A stretch of 64,000 nt of DNA, taken from NCBI GenBank assembly GCA_029556615.1, contig JAKQDD010000113.1, positions 124,001-188,000 of the forward strand. The letters run 5' to 3'. The notes beneath the pieces were generated by a model. That model made no database searches, had not been told where the DNA came from, and saw nothing but the letters and a program-made list of their open reading frames with translations. The position numbers and the translations under genes are program-made. This stretch comes from Verrucomicrobiota bacterium (lineage in GTDB: Bacteria > Verrucomicrobiota > Verrucomicrobiia > Limisphaerales > J093). Positions 34,172 through 43,701 of the stretch are shown here, in pieces (positions within the stretch are counted from its first letter, which is position 1; the number at the start of each line of letters is the position of its first letter).

Positions 34172-36286
34172 TCACCAGGCCACGGCCCGATAGAAGCACC
34201 AGGGATTCTCCGGCAGGTCACGGGTGACCACCCGCTCGGACTCCCCCAGCGTCACGGGTTCGAGATCCTCCCACGCTTCGAAGGCTGTTGCCCCCTGGAT
34301 CCAGTAGGTGGCATTGACGGTGCCCGAGATCCGGAACGTGACCTGCCGATCCTGAACCGCAGGCTCGGTCAGCGCCGACGCCGCTGGCGTCGGGACCGCC
34401 GACAACGCCACGATCTCGAGAACCCCAAGGTACGTGAAGTGATAGCTGTTGTTGTTGGCCGGCCCCGGAGTGATCGCAATTCGCAGGCTGCCGCCCGGCG
34501 CGGGCGACAGGTTCGTCACGGTCACCGACAGGTCGACGTTGTTGGCGGCGTTCAAATCCACGACGGCGGTGCGCGCCCCCGTGACCGTGTATCGGGTCTG
34601 CCGGTTGTCGCTGGCGCCCAGGCGCGAGGCGTAAAACGTCAGGTTGTACGCCCTCGCCGGATCCAACCCGCGAAGCTCGAACACCGGCGTCGCATTCGCC
34701 AGCCCGCTGAACGTCTCGGTGTTGCCGAACAGCGAATCCCGGGTGGCGCTCGCCGGGTACTTCGACGCGCCGGTTGCTCCGTTCTCGTTGGCCCCGTTGA
34801 ACCGGGAGAGCATCTGCAGGCTGACGTCGGTGACCAGGCCGCCGGTCGTCACGAGTCCTTCGAGCCGGCCCGTGCTGCTCGATCCCACCGCCGGGGTGAC
34901 GTTGTTCCAGTGCCGGTCCGGATCCGAGGTCCCATGGGCCGTCGTCGCCGCCGCGGCTCCGAAGTCGAGCAGGATCCCCGAAGCCACCGCCGGCGCCCAG
35001 TCGATGCGCAGCACCCCGAGCGCAACCCGCCGGTCCGGATCGGTGTGCCGCGGACCCGGCGTCAGTGCCACGGTGATCTCACCCGCCGCGTCGGGCTCGA
35101 TCCCGGCCACGACGGCGGTGCTGTGGACGTTGCCCGAGACTTCGAGATCGGCGTAGGCCGTCCGCGCCCCGCGAACGGTGAACCGCGTCTCCCGGATGCC
35201 CGCCATTGCCGGGCTGGACGCGTAAAACGTCAGCGTGCAGGCAAGGCCCCGTGCCAGCCCCGAGAGCCGGAACAACGGCACCCTGCCGTCACCGCCACCC
35301 AGCCAGCCATCGCGGCTGGCGGTCGACGGAAAGGCGGTCGATTCGACGGCGCCTTCCTCGGTGAGATCCGTGAACGGCACGATCATCCGCAGCCCGATGC
35401 CGCTCGATCCGCCGTTGGTGCTTCCGAGGTCGGCCAGCCGCCCCCCCGGGGTGCCGGCGACCTCCGCCAGCACGTTGTTCCAGTGAGCCGTCTCGCCCTC
35501 CGCCCCTGCCAGGCTCGGATACGTGCTGCCTCCGAAGTCGAGCAGCACGGTCCGGGCCGGCTTGCGGATGGACGGCACAGGATGCTCGAGGGCCCATGCC
35601 TCGAGCACCGGCTCGACCAGCGACCGCCATAGCGCGTAGCCCGCGGCGTTCATGTGGAGCATGTCCGACCCGAATAGCTCCGGCCGCGGCTGTCCCGAGT
35701 CGTTCAGCATCGGCGTGAACACGTCCACGAACCGCAGCAACGGCCGATCCCGACAGTACTCCTGGACCATGGTGTTGAGCGTTCGCTGCGGTCCGAGGTA
35801 GGCAACCCGGCTCGGACTCGGTTTCACCGCCAGAAAGGCAATCCCCGTGCCCGGCAGATCCCGCTCGACGCGCCCCACGAAGTTCGTCCAGTCGGCGAAC
35901 ACAACGGCAGGGGTCTTGCCGGAAACCAGGTCGTTGTCCCCCTCGTAGTAGACAATCAGCGGCGGCCGATACGGCGTGACCACCCGATCATGGAAATACA
36001 GCACGTCGCTCGCCTGGGACCCGCCAAAACCCCGGTTCAAGACCAGGAATCCCGGGAAATCCCCCGCCAGGCTGCTCCACATCCGGATGCTCGAAGACCC
36101 GACAAACAGCACCGAATTCGGCGGCGGCGGACTCTGCCGGTCCGCCGCCTCGAAAGCCTGGATCTCAGCCTCGAAGCTGTTGGCCGCGAGCGGCCGCGTC
36201 GCCATCCAGGCGAACATGAGCAGCGATCCCCATCGCGCCCAACCCCGGCCGCACCGTGCGCTCCGCAGTGGTCTGAAGGCCCTCAT
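34172..36286 (-). CDS. SGNH/GDSL esterase fused to two 'FTYLGVL' modules
   Basis: 704 aa from the ATG at 36286, which overlaps the stop of the upstream gene (ATGA). A signal peptide (…GSLLMFAWMATRPLAA) precedes an SGNH hydrolase domain: block I VGSSSIRMW (Ser ~65), block II NRGFGGSQASD, block III YYEGDND (Asn ~118) and block V SDMLHMN (Asp ~208, His ~211). This is the GSSS subfamily often seen in carbohydrate esterases. Residues ~245-430 and ~440-625 are two copies of the ~195-aa module that occurs three times in the neighbour 36283..38385. The C-terminal domain ends WCFYRAVAW, like other exported proteins here. It probably deacylates a glycan; the modules may bind it or anchor the protein. 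Confidence 0.88.
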   Translation of the reverse strand: MRAFRPLRSARCGRGWARWGSLLMFAWMATRPLAANSFEAEIQAFEAADRQSPPPPNSVLFVGSSSIRMWSSLAGDFPGFLVLNRGFGGSQASDVLYFHDRVVTPYRPPLIVYYEGDNDLVSGKTPAVVFADWTNFVGRVERDLPGTGIAFLAVKPSPSRVAYLGPQRTLNTMVQEYCRDRPLLRFVDVFTPMLNDSGQPRPELFGSDMLHMNAAGYALWRSLVEPVLEAWALEHPVPSIRKPARTVLLDFGGSTYPSLAGAEGETAHWNNVLAEVAGTPGGRLADLGSTNGGSSGIGLRMIVPFTDLTEEGAVESTAFPSTASRDGWLGGGDGRVPLFRLSGLARGLACTLTFYASSPAMAGIRETRFTVRGARTAYADLEVSGNVHSTAVVAGIEPDAAGEITVALTPGPRHTDPDRRVALGVLRIDWAPAVASGILLDFGAAAATTAHGTSDPDRHWNNVTPAVGSSSTGRLEGLVTTGGLVTDVSLQMLSRFNGANENGATGASKYPASATRDSLFGNTETFSGLANATPVFELRGLDPARAYNLTFYASRLGASDNRQTRYTVTGARTAVVDLNAANNVDLSVTVTNLSPAPGGSLRIAITPGPANNNSYHFTYLGVLEIVALSAVPTPAASALTEPAVQDRQVTFRISGTVNATYWIQGATAFEAWEDLEPVTLGESERVVTRDLPENPWCFYRAVAW

Positions 36287-38385
36287 GGCGCAATCGCCCG
36301 GTACCAGGCCCCCGATTCCCCTCCGGCAACCTCGACCCGCTGGGAGGAAGAGTCCAGCCGAACGATCGCTGCTTCCGTCCACTCCGCGAAATCCCGCGTC
36401 TTCTGAACGACGTAGTTCTTCCCCGCCGTGCCCGTCAAGAGGAAGCTGAACATGCCGTTTGCGTACTGGGGTTCGGACAGTTCCGCCGGCTTTGCGGGCA
36501 CGGAGGCCGTCCAATCGAGCCGAAGCACGCCGAGGTAAGTGAAATGGTTTGCGTTGTTGTTGTTGGGACCTGGCGTCAGCGTGACGCGGATCTCCCCAGC
36601 CGCATCGGGAAGCATGCCCGTCACGGTGGCCGTGCCCGTCTCGTTGTTCGAAGCGTTCAAGTCTGCCACCGCTTCGGCCCCGCCGGTCACCGTGTACCGC
36701 GTCTCCCGCTGGTCGCTCGCCCCCAGGCGGGACGCGTAGAACGTGAGGTCGTAAGCCGTCCCGGCCGTCAAGCCGGCCAGCACAAACACCGGCGTGATAT
36801 TCTCGAGCCCGTTGAAGGACTCGACGTTCCCGAAAAGCGAGTCCCGCGTGGCGCTGGACGGATAGAGCGCCGACGTGGTCGTTCCCGCCTCATTGACGCC
36901 GTTGAACCGCGAGATCATCCGGAAAACCAACGGCGTCACCGTGCCGTCCGTCATCACGAGATCCGTCAACTCCCCCGCGTCCGTCATCCCTGCGGCGCTG
37001 ACGTTGTTCCAGTGGTTCTCCAAATCCCCGGCCCCGAACACCGTGGGCGTGGCGGCGGCGCCAAAATCAACCAGCACGGCGGGCGTGCGAACCGGGGTTG
37101 TGTCGACCTGCATCACGCCCAGGTACGTGAAGTGATTGCCATTGTTGTTGTTCGGCCCCGGCGAGAGCGCCACCGTGATCTCCCCCGCCGCATCGGGCCC
37201 GACCGCCGCCACCGTGACCGTGCCATCCACGTTGTTCGCCGTGTTCAAATCCCCGTACGCGCTCTCCGCCCCCGTCACCGTGTACCGGGTCTCCCGGTTG
37301 TCGCCGACGCCGGTCCGGGACCCGTAAAAGGTGAAGGTGTACTCGTAGGCCGGATCCAGCCCGGTCAGCTTGAACTGCGGAAAGACATTCGCCAGCCCGC
37401 TAAACGCCTCCGTGTTCCCGAACAATGAGTCCCGCGTGGCGCTCGAAGGGTAGACCGCCGACGTCGTCGCCCCCGCCGTGTTCGCCCCGTTGAACCGCGC
37501 GATCATCTGGAACCCAACCCCCGTCACCGCGCCGTTGGTGCTGACGAGACCCTCGACCGCGCCGGTGTCGCTGATCCCCACCGCGGTCACGATGTTGTTC
37601 CAGGCCGTCGGCGGCGGCGGTTCCTCGGTGTCGGTGGGCGTCCCCGACGCCCCGAAGTCCATCAACAGACTCGTCCCATCCGAGAGGTCCAACCGCAACA
37701 CGCCCAGGTAGGTGAAATGATTGGCGTTGTTGTTGTTCGGCCCCGGTGAGAGCGCCACCGTGATCTCCCCCGCCCCGTCCGGAGCCATCCCCTCGACGGT
37801 CGCCACCCCGCTCACGTTGTTGACGGCATCCAGGTCCACCATCGCTTCCGTCGCCCCAGTCACCGTGTACCGGGTCTCACGATTGTCCGTCACCCCCGCG
37901 CGCGACGCGAAGAAAACCAACTTGTAGGTCAGCTCCGTCGCCAGCCCCGTCAGCTTGAAGACCGGCGTGATGTTCTCCAGACCGCTCCACAATTCCGTGT
38001 TTCCATACAGCGAATCCCGCGTCGCCGAGGCCGGGTACAAGGCCGACCCGAGCGTCCCATTCTCATTCGCCCCGTTGAACCGGGAGACCATCTGGAAGCC
38101 AATCCCGGTCACGGTCCCGTCCATCAACACAAGGTCCGGAAGCCATCCGTAATCGCTCTGGCCAACAGACGTCGTGATGTTGTTCCAGTATCGGGCCGTC
38201 CCCACACCGGTCGAGGTCGTCTGCGTCTCCGGCGCGCCAAAGTCGAAGAGGAAACCATCGGCCCGTGCCGGTGCCCGTTCGAGCACTAGCAATCCGGCGG
38301 CAACCAGCGCCCAGCCAGCCCCCCGCATCACGCCAGCCGTAGTCTTGAGCAACAGACCCGATTCCTTGTTGGTTGGTTTAGTCAT
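36283..38385 (-). CDS. Secreted protein of three tandem ~197-residue modules
   Basis: 700 aa. After a signal peptide (…GWALVAAGLLVLERAPARA) three near-identical modules span about 44-240, 241-430 and 435-625. Each runs FDFG…WNNI, then RFNGANE, YPSSATRDSLFGNTE, DNRETRYTVTGA, DAAGEI and finally NNNNANHFTYLGVL. Spacing between the FTYLGVL ends is about 197 residues. A short C-terminal beta domain ends WYRAIAP. There is no catalytic motif. It is the first gene of a pair with the SGNH hydrolase, overlapping by four bases. It could be a scaffold, a glycan-binding protein or a surface layer component; the family has no name I know. Confidence 0.85.
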   Translation of the reverse strand: MTKPTNKESGLLLKTTAGVMRGAGWALVAAGLLVLERAPARADGFLFDFGAPETQTTSTGVGTARYWNNITTSVGQSDYGWLPDLVLMDGTVTGIGFQMVSRFNGANENGTLGSALYPASATRDSLYGNTELWSGLENITPVFKLTGLATELTYKLVFFASRAGVTDNRETRYTVTGATEAMVDLDAVNNVSGVATVEGMAPDGAGEITVALSPGPNNNNANHFTYLGVLRLDLSDGTSLLMDFGASGTPTDTEEPPPPTAWNNIVTAVGISDTGAVEGLVSTNGAVTGVGFQMIARFNGANTAGATTSAVYPSSATRDSLFGNTEAFSGLANVFPQFKLTGLDPAYEYTFTFYGSRTGVGDNRETRYTVTGAESAYGDLNTANNVDGTVTVAAVGPDAAGEITVALSPGPNNNNGNHFTYLGVMQVDTTPVRTPAVLVDFGAAATPTVFGAGDLENHWNNVSAAGMTDAGELTDLVMTDGTVTPLVFRMISRFNGVNEAGTTTSALYPSSATRDSLFGNVESFNGLENITPVFVLAGLTAGTAYDLTFYASRLGASDQRETRYTVTGGAEAVADLNASNNETGTATVTGMLPDAAGEIRVTLTPGPNNNNANHFTYLGVLRLDWTASVPAKPAELSEPQYANGMFSFLLTGTAGKNYVVQKTRDFAEWTEAAIVRLDSSSQRVEVAGGESGAWYRAIAP

Positions 38386-38591
38386 ACTTCAATGCGTGTC
38401 ATGCTACCGGGGCGCGCTCCAGGCCGTCAAGCCGGGCCGGATCCTCGCCCGACCAGTGCAGCGCGAACGTCTGCCAGCGGCTGCTCAAGCCCAGGACGTG
38501 GTACCGCAGTGGATCCGCGTTCAGCCTTCCTTTCGCATTGAAGAACTCGCGCCAGCAGGTAGCATGGGAAGCCCATGCCACCGACGCCCGC

Positions 38592-40178
38592 ATGAAGCGT
38601 CTCTTCACCGCCCTCCGCAGCCTCACCGTGATCGTGTGCTGGCCCCTCCTCGGGGCGATTCCGGCGCCCGAGGGATTGACCTGTCGTGTGGGAGACCAGT
38701 GCGTGGTGCTGCACTGGGACCGACTGCGCGAGCCCGACCTTGCCGGTTACAAGGTCTACCGCGCGGGCTCGAGCACCGGCCCCTGGACGCTCCTGACCCC
38801 CACCCTCCTGACGTTCCCCGCCCTGTGCGACTTCGAGGCCGTGAACGGCTGCACCAACGCTTACCGGATCACCGCCGTCACCCGCGCCGCCCAGGAAAGC
38901 GCTCCTTCCAAAACCCTCGAGGCCGCAGCCCGGCCGTTTGCGGATGACGATGCCTTCCTCGAGTTTGTGCAGCGGGCCAGCTTCGACTACTTCTGGCGCG
39001 AGGCCAATCCCACCAACGGCCTCATCCCGGACCGCAGCCCTTCGACCTCGCCCTGCAGCATCGCCGCCGTCGGCTTCGGACTGAGCGCGCTGTGCGTCGG
39101 CGTCGACCGCGGTTGGATCACGCGCGCCGAAGGCGCGGCGCGCGTCCAAACCACCCTGGCCACCTTCGGGAGCGGGCCCCAGGGCCCCGAGACCTCGGGT
39201 ACGATCGGCCACAAGGGTTGGTTCTATCACTTCCTGGACATGACCGCCGCCCGGCGCTACGTGAAGTTCAACACCGAACTCTCCTCGATCGACACCGCGC
39301 TGCTCCTGGCCGGCGTGCTTCACGCCCGGCAGTTCTTCGACCAGACGAATCCCGGCGAGGCGTCGCTCCGCGCCGCCGCCGACGCCATTCTCGGCCGGGT
39401 GGACTGGCGCTGGATGGCCCCCGACACCGATGTCCTCTCGATGGGTTGGCATCCGGACTCGGGTTTTCTCCCGGCCCGGTGGGTGGGCTACAACGAGGCC
39501 ATGCTGCTCTGCCTGCTCGCGCTCGGCGCGGCGTCGGATCCCCTGCCGCCCTCGGCCTGGGAACGCTGGACCGGGGGCTACACCTGGACCACGCACTACG
39601 GCCACGCTTTCGTCCCCTTCCCACCCTTGTTCGGACATCAGTACTCGCATTGCTGGGTCGACTTCAGGCGTGTGGCCGATCCGTTCATGACCCGCCACCG
39701 CAGCACGTACTTCGAGAATTCCCGCCGCGCCACCCTCGCTCAGCACGCCTATTGCACCGCCAATCCGCTCCGCCACCCGGGTTACTCGGGCGATCTCTGG
39801 GGACTGACCGCCTGCGACGGCCCCGCCGGTTATGCCGCCCGCGGCGCCCCGCCTGCGCTCCATGACGACGGCACCATCGCCCCGACCGCCGCCGGCGGTT
39901 CAATCGTCTTTGCCCCTGAACTTGCGATCCCAACCCTCCGCCGATTCTACCGCGAGTTCCGACGCAGCCTCTGGACGCCCTACGGCTTCCGCGATGCCTT
40001 CAACCTCGGCGCCGCGTGGTGGGGACCCGACACGCTGGGAATCGACCAGGGACCGTTCGTCCTCATGATCGAGAACCACCGCACCGGCCGCGTCTGGCAG
40101 CGCTTCATGCGCAGTCCGGAAATCCAGCGCGGCCTCGCGCGCGCCGGTTTCGTCGCCGTTCAGACAAGCGTCCCCTGA
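38592..40178 (+). CDS. Fibronectin-III-like domain plus GH144-type endo-glucanase (glycoamylase family)
   Basis: 528 aa from the ATG at 38592, giving a Sec signal (MKRLFTALRSLTVIVCWPLLGA); the ORF track adds 18 residues. A fibronectin-like domain (~25-110, 'VVLHWDRLREPDLAGYKVYR') precedes the alpha/alpha-barrel catalytic domain: 'FVQRASFDYFWREANPTNGL', 'GTIGHKGWFYHFLDM', 'ELSSIDTALLLAGVLHARQF', 'FGHQYSHCWVDFR' and 'LGIDQGPFVLMIENHRTG'. These are the hallmarks of PF10091/GH144, whose characterised members are endo-beta-1,2-glucanases. It should be periplasmic or secreted. It is divergent from the module-protein gene pair. Confidence 0.9.
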   Translation: MKRLFTALRSLTVIVCWPLLGAIPAPEGLTCRVGDQCVVLHWDRLREPDLAGYKVYRAGSSTGPWTLLTPTLLTFPALCDFEAVNGCTNAYRITAVTRAAQESAPSKTLEAAARPFADDDAFLEFVQRASFDYFWREANPTNGLIPDRSPSTSPCSIAAVGFGLSALCVGVDRGWITRAEGAARVQTTLATFGSGPQGPETSGTIGHKGWFYHFLDMTAARRYVKFNTELSSIDTALLLAGVLHARQFFDQTNPGEASLRAAADAILGRVDWRWMAPDTDVLSMGWHPDSGFLPARWVGYNEAMLLCLLALGAASDPLPPSAWERWTGGYTWTTHYGHAFVPFPPLFGHQYSHCWVDFRRVADPFMTRHRSTYFENSRRATLAQHAYCTANPLRHPGYSGDLWGLTACDGPAGYAARGAPPALHDDGTIAPTAAGGSIVFAPELAIPTLRRFYREFRRSLWTPYGFRDAFNLGAAWWGPDTLGIDQGPFVLMIENHRTGRVWQRFMRSPEIQRGLARAGFVAVQTSVP

Positions 40179-40277
40179 CGGGCGTTCGCCGACTTTTGTC
40201 CTTCCGCCGGCCACGCCGAAGGCATATGTTCCGCTACCAGAGAGAAGAAGCAGGTTTCAATTCACTGACGCCATCAC

Positions 40278-40282
40278 AGGAG
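40278..40282 (+). promoter_or_regulatory. Strong ribosome binding site for the PQQ-type propeller gene
   Basis: AGGAG lies 5 nt before the ATG at 40288. Most neighbouring starts lack such a motif, so this gene is probably translated from its own leader rather than by coupling. Confidence 0.75.
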
Positions 40283-40287
40283 ACTTT

Positions 40288-41598
40288 ATGATTCTCAGAA
40301 GACCCACCGGTATTCTGGCAGCTGCCTTCATCATCACGTGGAGCGCATTGGTCCTCAGGGCCCAGGATTGGCCGCAATGGCGAGGCGCCGGCCGGGACGC
40401 CAAGACCGCCGGATTCACAGCTCCCAAGACCTGGCCCAAGGAACTCAAGCAAGTCTGGAAAACCACCGTGGGCGCCGGCGACGCGTCGCCCGTTCTGGTG
40501 GGGGAGCGGCTCTACGTCTTCTCCCGACAGGAAACCGACGAGGTCACGCGTTGCCTCGACGCCGCCACGGGGAAGGAACTCTGGACAGACAAATGCCCTT
40601 GCGCCACCCCGATCTCAGGACCGGATGCCAGACAGCATTCCGGCCCCAGAAGCTCACCGGCCGTGGGGAATGGCAGACTGGTCACCCTGGGCGTCGCGGG
40701 GACTCTCTCCTGCCTCGACGCCGCCTCGGGCACGCTGAACTGGCGCAAGGACGATTTCCCTGGAGCCTGGCCCCGGTTCCATGTCGCCTCTTCACCCCTG
40801 ATCGTGAATGGCATGGTGGTCGCCCAACTGGGCAAGGAGAGCGAAGGCGGCATCTTCGCGTACGATTTGGCAACGGGCGCTGTGAAGTGGAAATGGACGG
40901 AGGAAGGCCCCGGCTACGCATCCCCCGTCCCATGCTCCGTCGCGGGCACTCCCATGATTGTCGCCTTGACGGCCAAGAGCGTTGTCGCGGTCTCCGCCGT
41001 CGATGGCACTCCGTTGTGGCGTGCCCCGTATGCGCCGCAAGGCATGGCCTACAATGCCGCCACTCCCATCGTCGAAGGAACCACCGTGGTTTATTGCGGA
41101 CAAGGCCGCGACACCATCGCTGTGACACTCGAGAAACAGGGGAACGAATTCGTTGCGAAGGAACTCTGGAAGAACCCGGACAACGCCGTCCAGTTCAGCA
41201 CCCCCGTCCTTCGCGGCGGCTTCCTGTTCGGACTCAGCGCCCGAAGCGACTTCTTCTGCATCAACGCCAGGGACGGTAAAACCGTTTGGACCGCCCCGCT
41301 GAGCCCGGCTGCAGCCGGCGCCGACGCCCAACCCCAACCCCAGGGTCAGGGCGGAATGCGCGGAGGGCGCGGCATGGGCCGCACCGCCGGCTACGGCTCG
41401 ATCGTCGACGCCGGGTCCGTCCTCCTGGCCTTGAGCCCTGCCTCCCAACTCGTCGTCTTCGAGCCCAATGATAAGGCGTATACCGAACTCGCCCGCATCA
41501 AGGTCACCGACAGTCCCACCTACACTTACCCCGTCGTCTCCGGCAAACGCCTGTTCGTCAAGGACCAGGACGCCATCACACTCTGGAACCTCGAATAG
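40288..41598 (+). CDS. Exported PQQ-binding-like beta-propeller protein
   Basis: 436 aa with a Sec signal (…GILAAAFIITWSALVLRAQ) and the PVC-typical start of the mature protein, DWPQWRGAGRDAKT. Propeller blades show the PQQ-type A-x-D-x-x-T-G-x-x-x-W pattern: 'LDAATGKELWTDKC', 'LDAASGTLNWRKDD', 'YDLATGAVKWKWTE' and 'INARDGKTVWTAPL'. A Gln/Gly-rich insert (QPQPQGQGGMRGGRGMGR) interrupts the last blades. Alcohol-dehydrogenase catalytic Cys-Cys and Asp motifs are not evident, so it may be a non-enzymatic propeller. The last 23 bases overlap an antisense remnant. Confidence 0.9.
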   Translation: MILRRPTGILAAAFIITWSALVLRAQDWPQWRGAGRDAKTAGFTAPKTWPKELKQVWKTTVGAGDASPVLVGERLYVFSRQETDEVTRCLDAATGKELWTDKCPCATPISGPDARQHSGPRSSPAVGNGRLVTLGVAGTLSCLDAASGTLNWRKDDFPGAWPRFHVASSPLIVNGMVVAQLGKESEGGIFAYDLATGAVKWKWTEEGPGYASPVPCSVAGTPMIVALTAKSVVAVSAVDGTPLWRAPYAPQGMAYNAATPIVEGTTVVYCGQGRDTIAVTLEKQGNEFVAKELWKNPDNAVQFSTPVLRGGFLFGLSARSDFFCINARDGKTVWTAPLSPAAAGADAQPQPQGQGGMRGGRGMGRTAGYGSIVDAGSVLLALSPASQLVVFEPNDKAYTELARIKVTDSPTYTYPVVSGKRLFVKDQDAITLWNLE

Positions 41599-41848
41599 AC
41601 CACCGCAATCCCTCGCACGCCGCCAGGAGGGCGGCGCCCAGGGCACCGGTGTATTGTGGCTGGGGACACACGCGGACCGGCACGCCCAAGGCCACCTCGA
41701 GCGCACGGTGCATGCATCGCCCAACACCGTCAGCGTCTCCCCAAGACGGCAGTCCACCATCTCGAGGAATCGCCTCGTCCACGTCCTCGAGGATCGGCTT
41801 CAGCCCGGTGCAGTTCTCCATGCAAACCACCAGACCCCCGGCGGGCAT
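41576..41848 (-). pseudogene. Remnant C-terminus of a BadF/HgdC-type CoA-enzyme activase
   Basis: A 90-aa minus-strand frame ends with 'VPVRVCPQPQYTGALGAALLA', the usual C-terminal motif of ASKHA-fold activators of 2-hydroxyacyl-CoA dehydratases and benzoyl-CoA reductases (P-x-x-QYTGALGAALxA). The ATP-binding loops and cluster-binding Cys residues that should precede it are absent. It lies in the gap between the propeller and SLC13 genes on the opposite strand. I read it as a decayed gene; a chance match is unlikely but possible over so short a region. Confidence 0.55.
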
Positions 41849-41891
41849 TCCCGGCTCGCCTCCCGGGCCGGGGACCCACTATCCTGCCGGG

Positions 41892-43700
41892 ATGGAAGTC
41901 GAGATGCTCCTCGTGCTCCTGCTGGCTGCAGGCGGGGTGTATCTTTTTGTGACCGAGAAGTACCGCGCCGATCTCGTGGCCTTGATGCTGCTTGGCGCCC
42001 TCGTCGTCGTCGGGTTGTTCCAGCATGTCGTGGCCTGGATCCGCCCCGATAAGTGGATCACGCCCGAGGAAGGCGTGTCCGGGTTCAGCAATCCCGCCAC
42101 CATCACCGTGGGAGCCATGTTCGTGCTGAGCGCCGGCCTCCAGAAGACCGGCGCGCTGACCTTCGCCGCGCGTCTCTTGAAAAGGCTCGCGGCCTTTCCC
42201 CCGCTCCTGCTGCTCGGGATGATGCTCACCGTGGGGCTGGTGTCGGCCTTCATCAATAACACCGCCGCGGTGGCGGTGTTCATGCCCCTCGCCCTCGCGG
42301 CCTGCGCCGGCGGAAAGGTCTCCCCCTCGAAGGTCCTGATCCCGCTCTCGTTCGCCTCCCAATTCGGCGGCGTCTGTACGCTGATCGGCACCTCGACCAA
42401 CCTGCTCGTCAGCTCGATCTCGGACCGCGCGGGCCACGGCGCGTTCTCGATGTTCGAGTTCACGCGCCTGGGAGCCATCCTGCTCGGCGCGGGCACGGTC
42501 TACTTGCTGCTGTTCAGCCGCTGGCTCCTGCCCAACCGGCGCGGAAGCCAGCTGACCCAAAACTACCAGCTCGGCGAGTACATCACCGAATTCCGCGTCC
42601 TGCCTGCGTCCCGGCTCGTGGGCCAAACCGTGGCCGCCAGCGGTTTCGGGCGGTCGCAGGATGTCACGCTCCTCGAGATTCTCCGCAACCGGGTCGCACT
42701 GTTCGCCCCGCGGGATATGCCTGTTCAGGCCGGTGACCTCCTGATCGTGCGGGGCGGGGCGCGCGAGTTGATAGAGACCCGAGCCGCCTGGAAACTCGAA
42801 CTCGAACCCGAGTTCAAACTCAAGGACGAAGCGCTGGCGACCCAGGACCTCCAATTGGCAGAGGCGCTGGTTGCCCCCCAGTCGAATCTGATCGACCGCA
42901 CCCTGGCCGAAATCGATTTCCGCCGCCGCTACAACGCCATCGTCCTCGCCATCCAGGCGCGCGCTCAAACCGTCCGCACCAAACTCAACCAGGTCCGCCT
43001 GCGTTTCGGCGATGCGCTGCTCCTCCTCGGTCCGAAAGAGTCGCTCGCCCGGCTCCGGAGCGACCCGGCCTTCCTCATGCTCGAACAGGTCGAGGAACCC
43101 GCCCTGCGCCGGGGCAAGGCTCCCCTGGCCTGTGTCATCATCGCCCTCGTCGTCGCGCTGGCTGCCTTGCACATCATGCCGATCCTGGTTTCCTCGATCC
43201 TGGGCTGCATCGCCCTCGTGATGACCCGGTGTCTCACCCTCGAAGAGGCCTACGCGGCCATCGATTGGCGAGTGATCTTCCTGCTCGCCGGGGTATTGCC
43301 CCTGGGGATGGCGATCGAGAAATCCGGCGCCGCCCAATGGCTGGGCCAGTCCACCCTCGGGCTCGCCGGCGCCTGGGGACCCACCGTGGTGCTCGCCGTC
43401 CTCTACCTCCTCACCGCCGTCCTGACCGAGTTCCTCAGCAATAACGCCACCGCCGTCCTCATGGCGCCCATCGCCATCTCCGCCGCCACCAGCATCGGCG
43501 TGGACGCCAAACCGCTCCTCATGGCCGTCTGTTTCGCCGCCTCGACCAGCTTCGCCACCCCGGTCGGCTACCAAACCAACACGATGGTCCTCCATCCCGG
43601 CGGCTATCGCTACGCTGACTTCATGCGCGTTGGCATCCCGCTGAACCTCATCTTCTGGGCGCTGGCCGTCTGCTTCATTCCCCGGTACTGGCCATTCTGA
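41892..43700 (+). CDS. SLC13/DASS-type permease with two TrkA-C (RCK_C) domains
   Basis: 602 aa from the ATG at 41892, just before the first membrane helix (MLLVLLLAAGGVYLFV). Family features are 'GFSNPATITVGAMFVLSAGL', the helix-hairpin 'AFINNTAAVAVFMPLAL', the SNT-like 'LIGTSTNLLVSS', and in the second half 'FLSNNATAVLMAPIAI' and 'ASTSFATPVGYQTNTMV'. Between the halves (about 215-405) are two TrkA-C domains ('EFRVLPASRLVGQTVAASG', 'VQAGDLLIVRGG', 'LRFGDALLLLGP'). Such proteins carry sulfate, dicarboxylates or other anions across the inner membrane, probably sodium-coupled; the TrkA-C part may sense a ligand. The dus gene follows after one base. Confidence 0.92.
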   Translation: MEVEMLLVLLLAAGGVYLFVTEKYRADLVALMLLGALVVVGLFQHVVAWIRPDKWITPEEGVSGFSNPATITVGAMFVLSAGLQKTGALTFAARLLKRLAAFPPLLLLGMMLTVGLVSAFINNTAAVAVFMPLALAACAGGKVSPSKVLIPLSFASQFGGVCTLIGTSTNLLVSSISDRAGHGAFSMFEFTRLGAILLGAGTVYLLLFSRWLLPNRRGSQLTQNYQLGEYITEFRVLPASRLVGQTVAASGFGRSQDVTLLEILRNRVALFAPRDMPVQAGDLLIVRGGARELIETRAAWKLELEPEFKLKDEALATQDLQLAEALVAPQSNLIDRTLAEIDFRRRYNAIVLAIQARAQTVRTKLNQVRLRFGDALLLLGPKESLARLRSDPAFLMLEQVEEPALRRGKAPLACVIIALVVALAALHIMPILVSSILGCIALVMTRCLTLEEAYAAIDWRVIFLLAGVLPLGMAIEKSGAAQWLGQSTLGLAGAWGPTVVLAVLYLLTAVLTEFLSNNATAVLMAPIAISAATSIGVDAKPLLMAVCFAASTSFATPVGYQTNTMVLHPGGYRYADFMRVGIPLNLIFWALAVCFIPRYWPF

Positions 43701-43701
43701 C

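Noticed and set aside
38399-38626. 75-aa minus-strand ORF between the module protein and GH144
   Set aside because: The segment 'REFFNAKGRLNADPLRYHVLGL' looks protein-like, but the start overlaps GH144, there is no partner and no recognisable domain; possibly a remnant, not enough to call.
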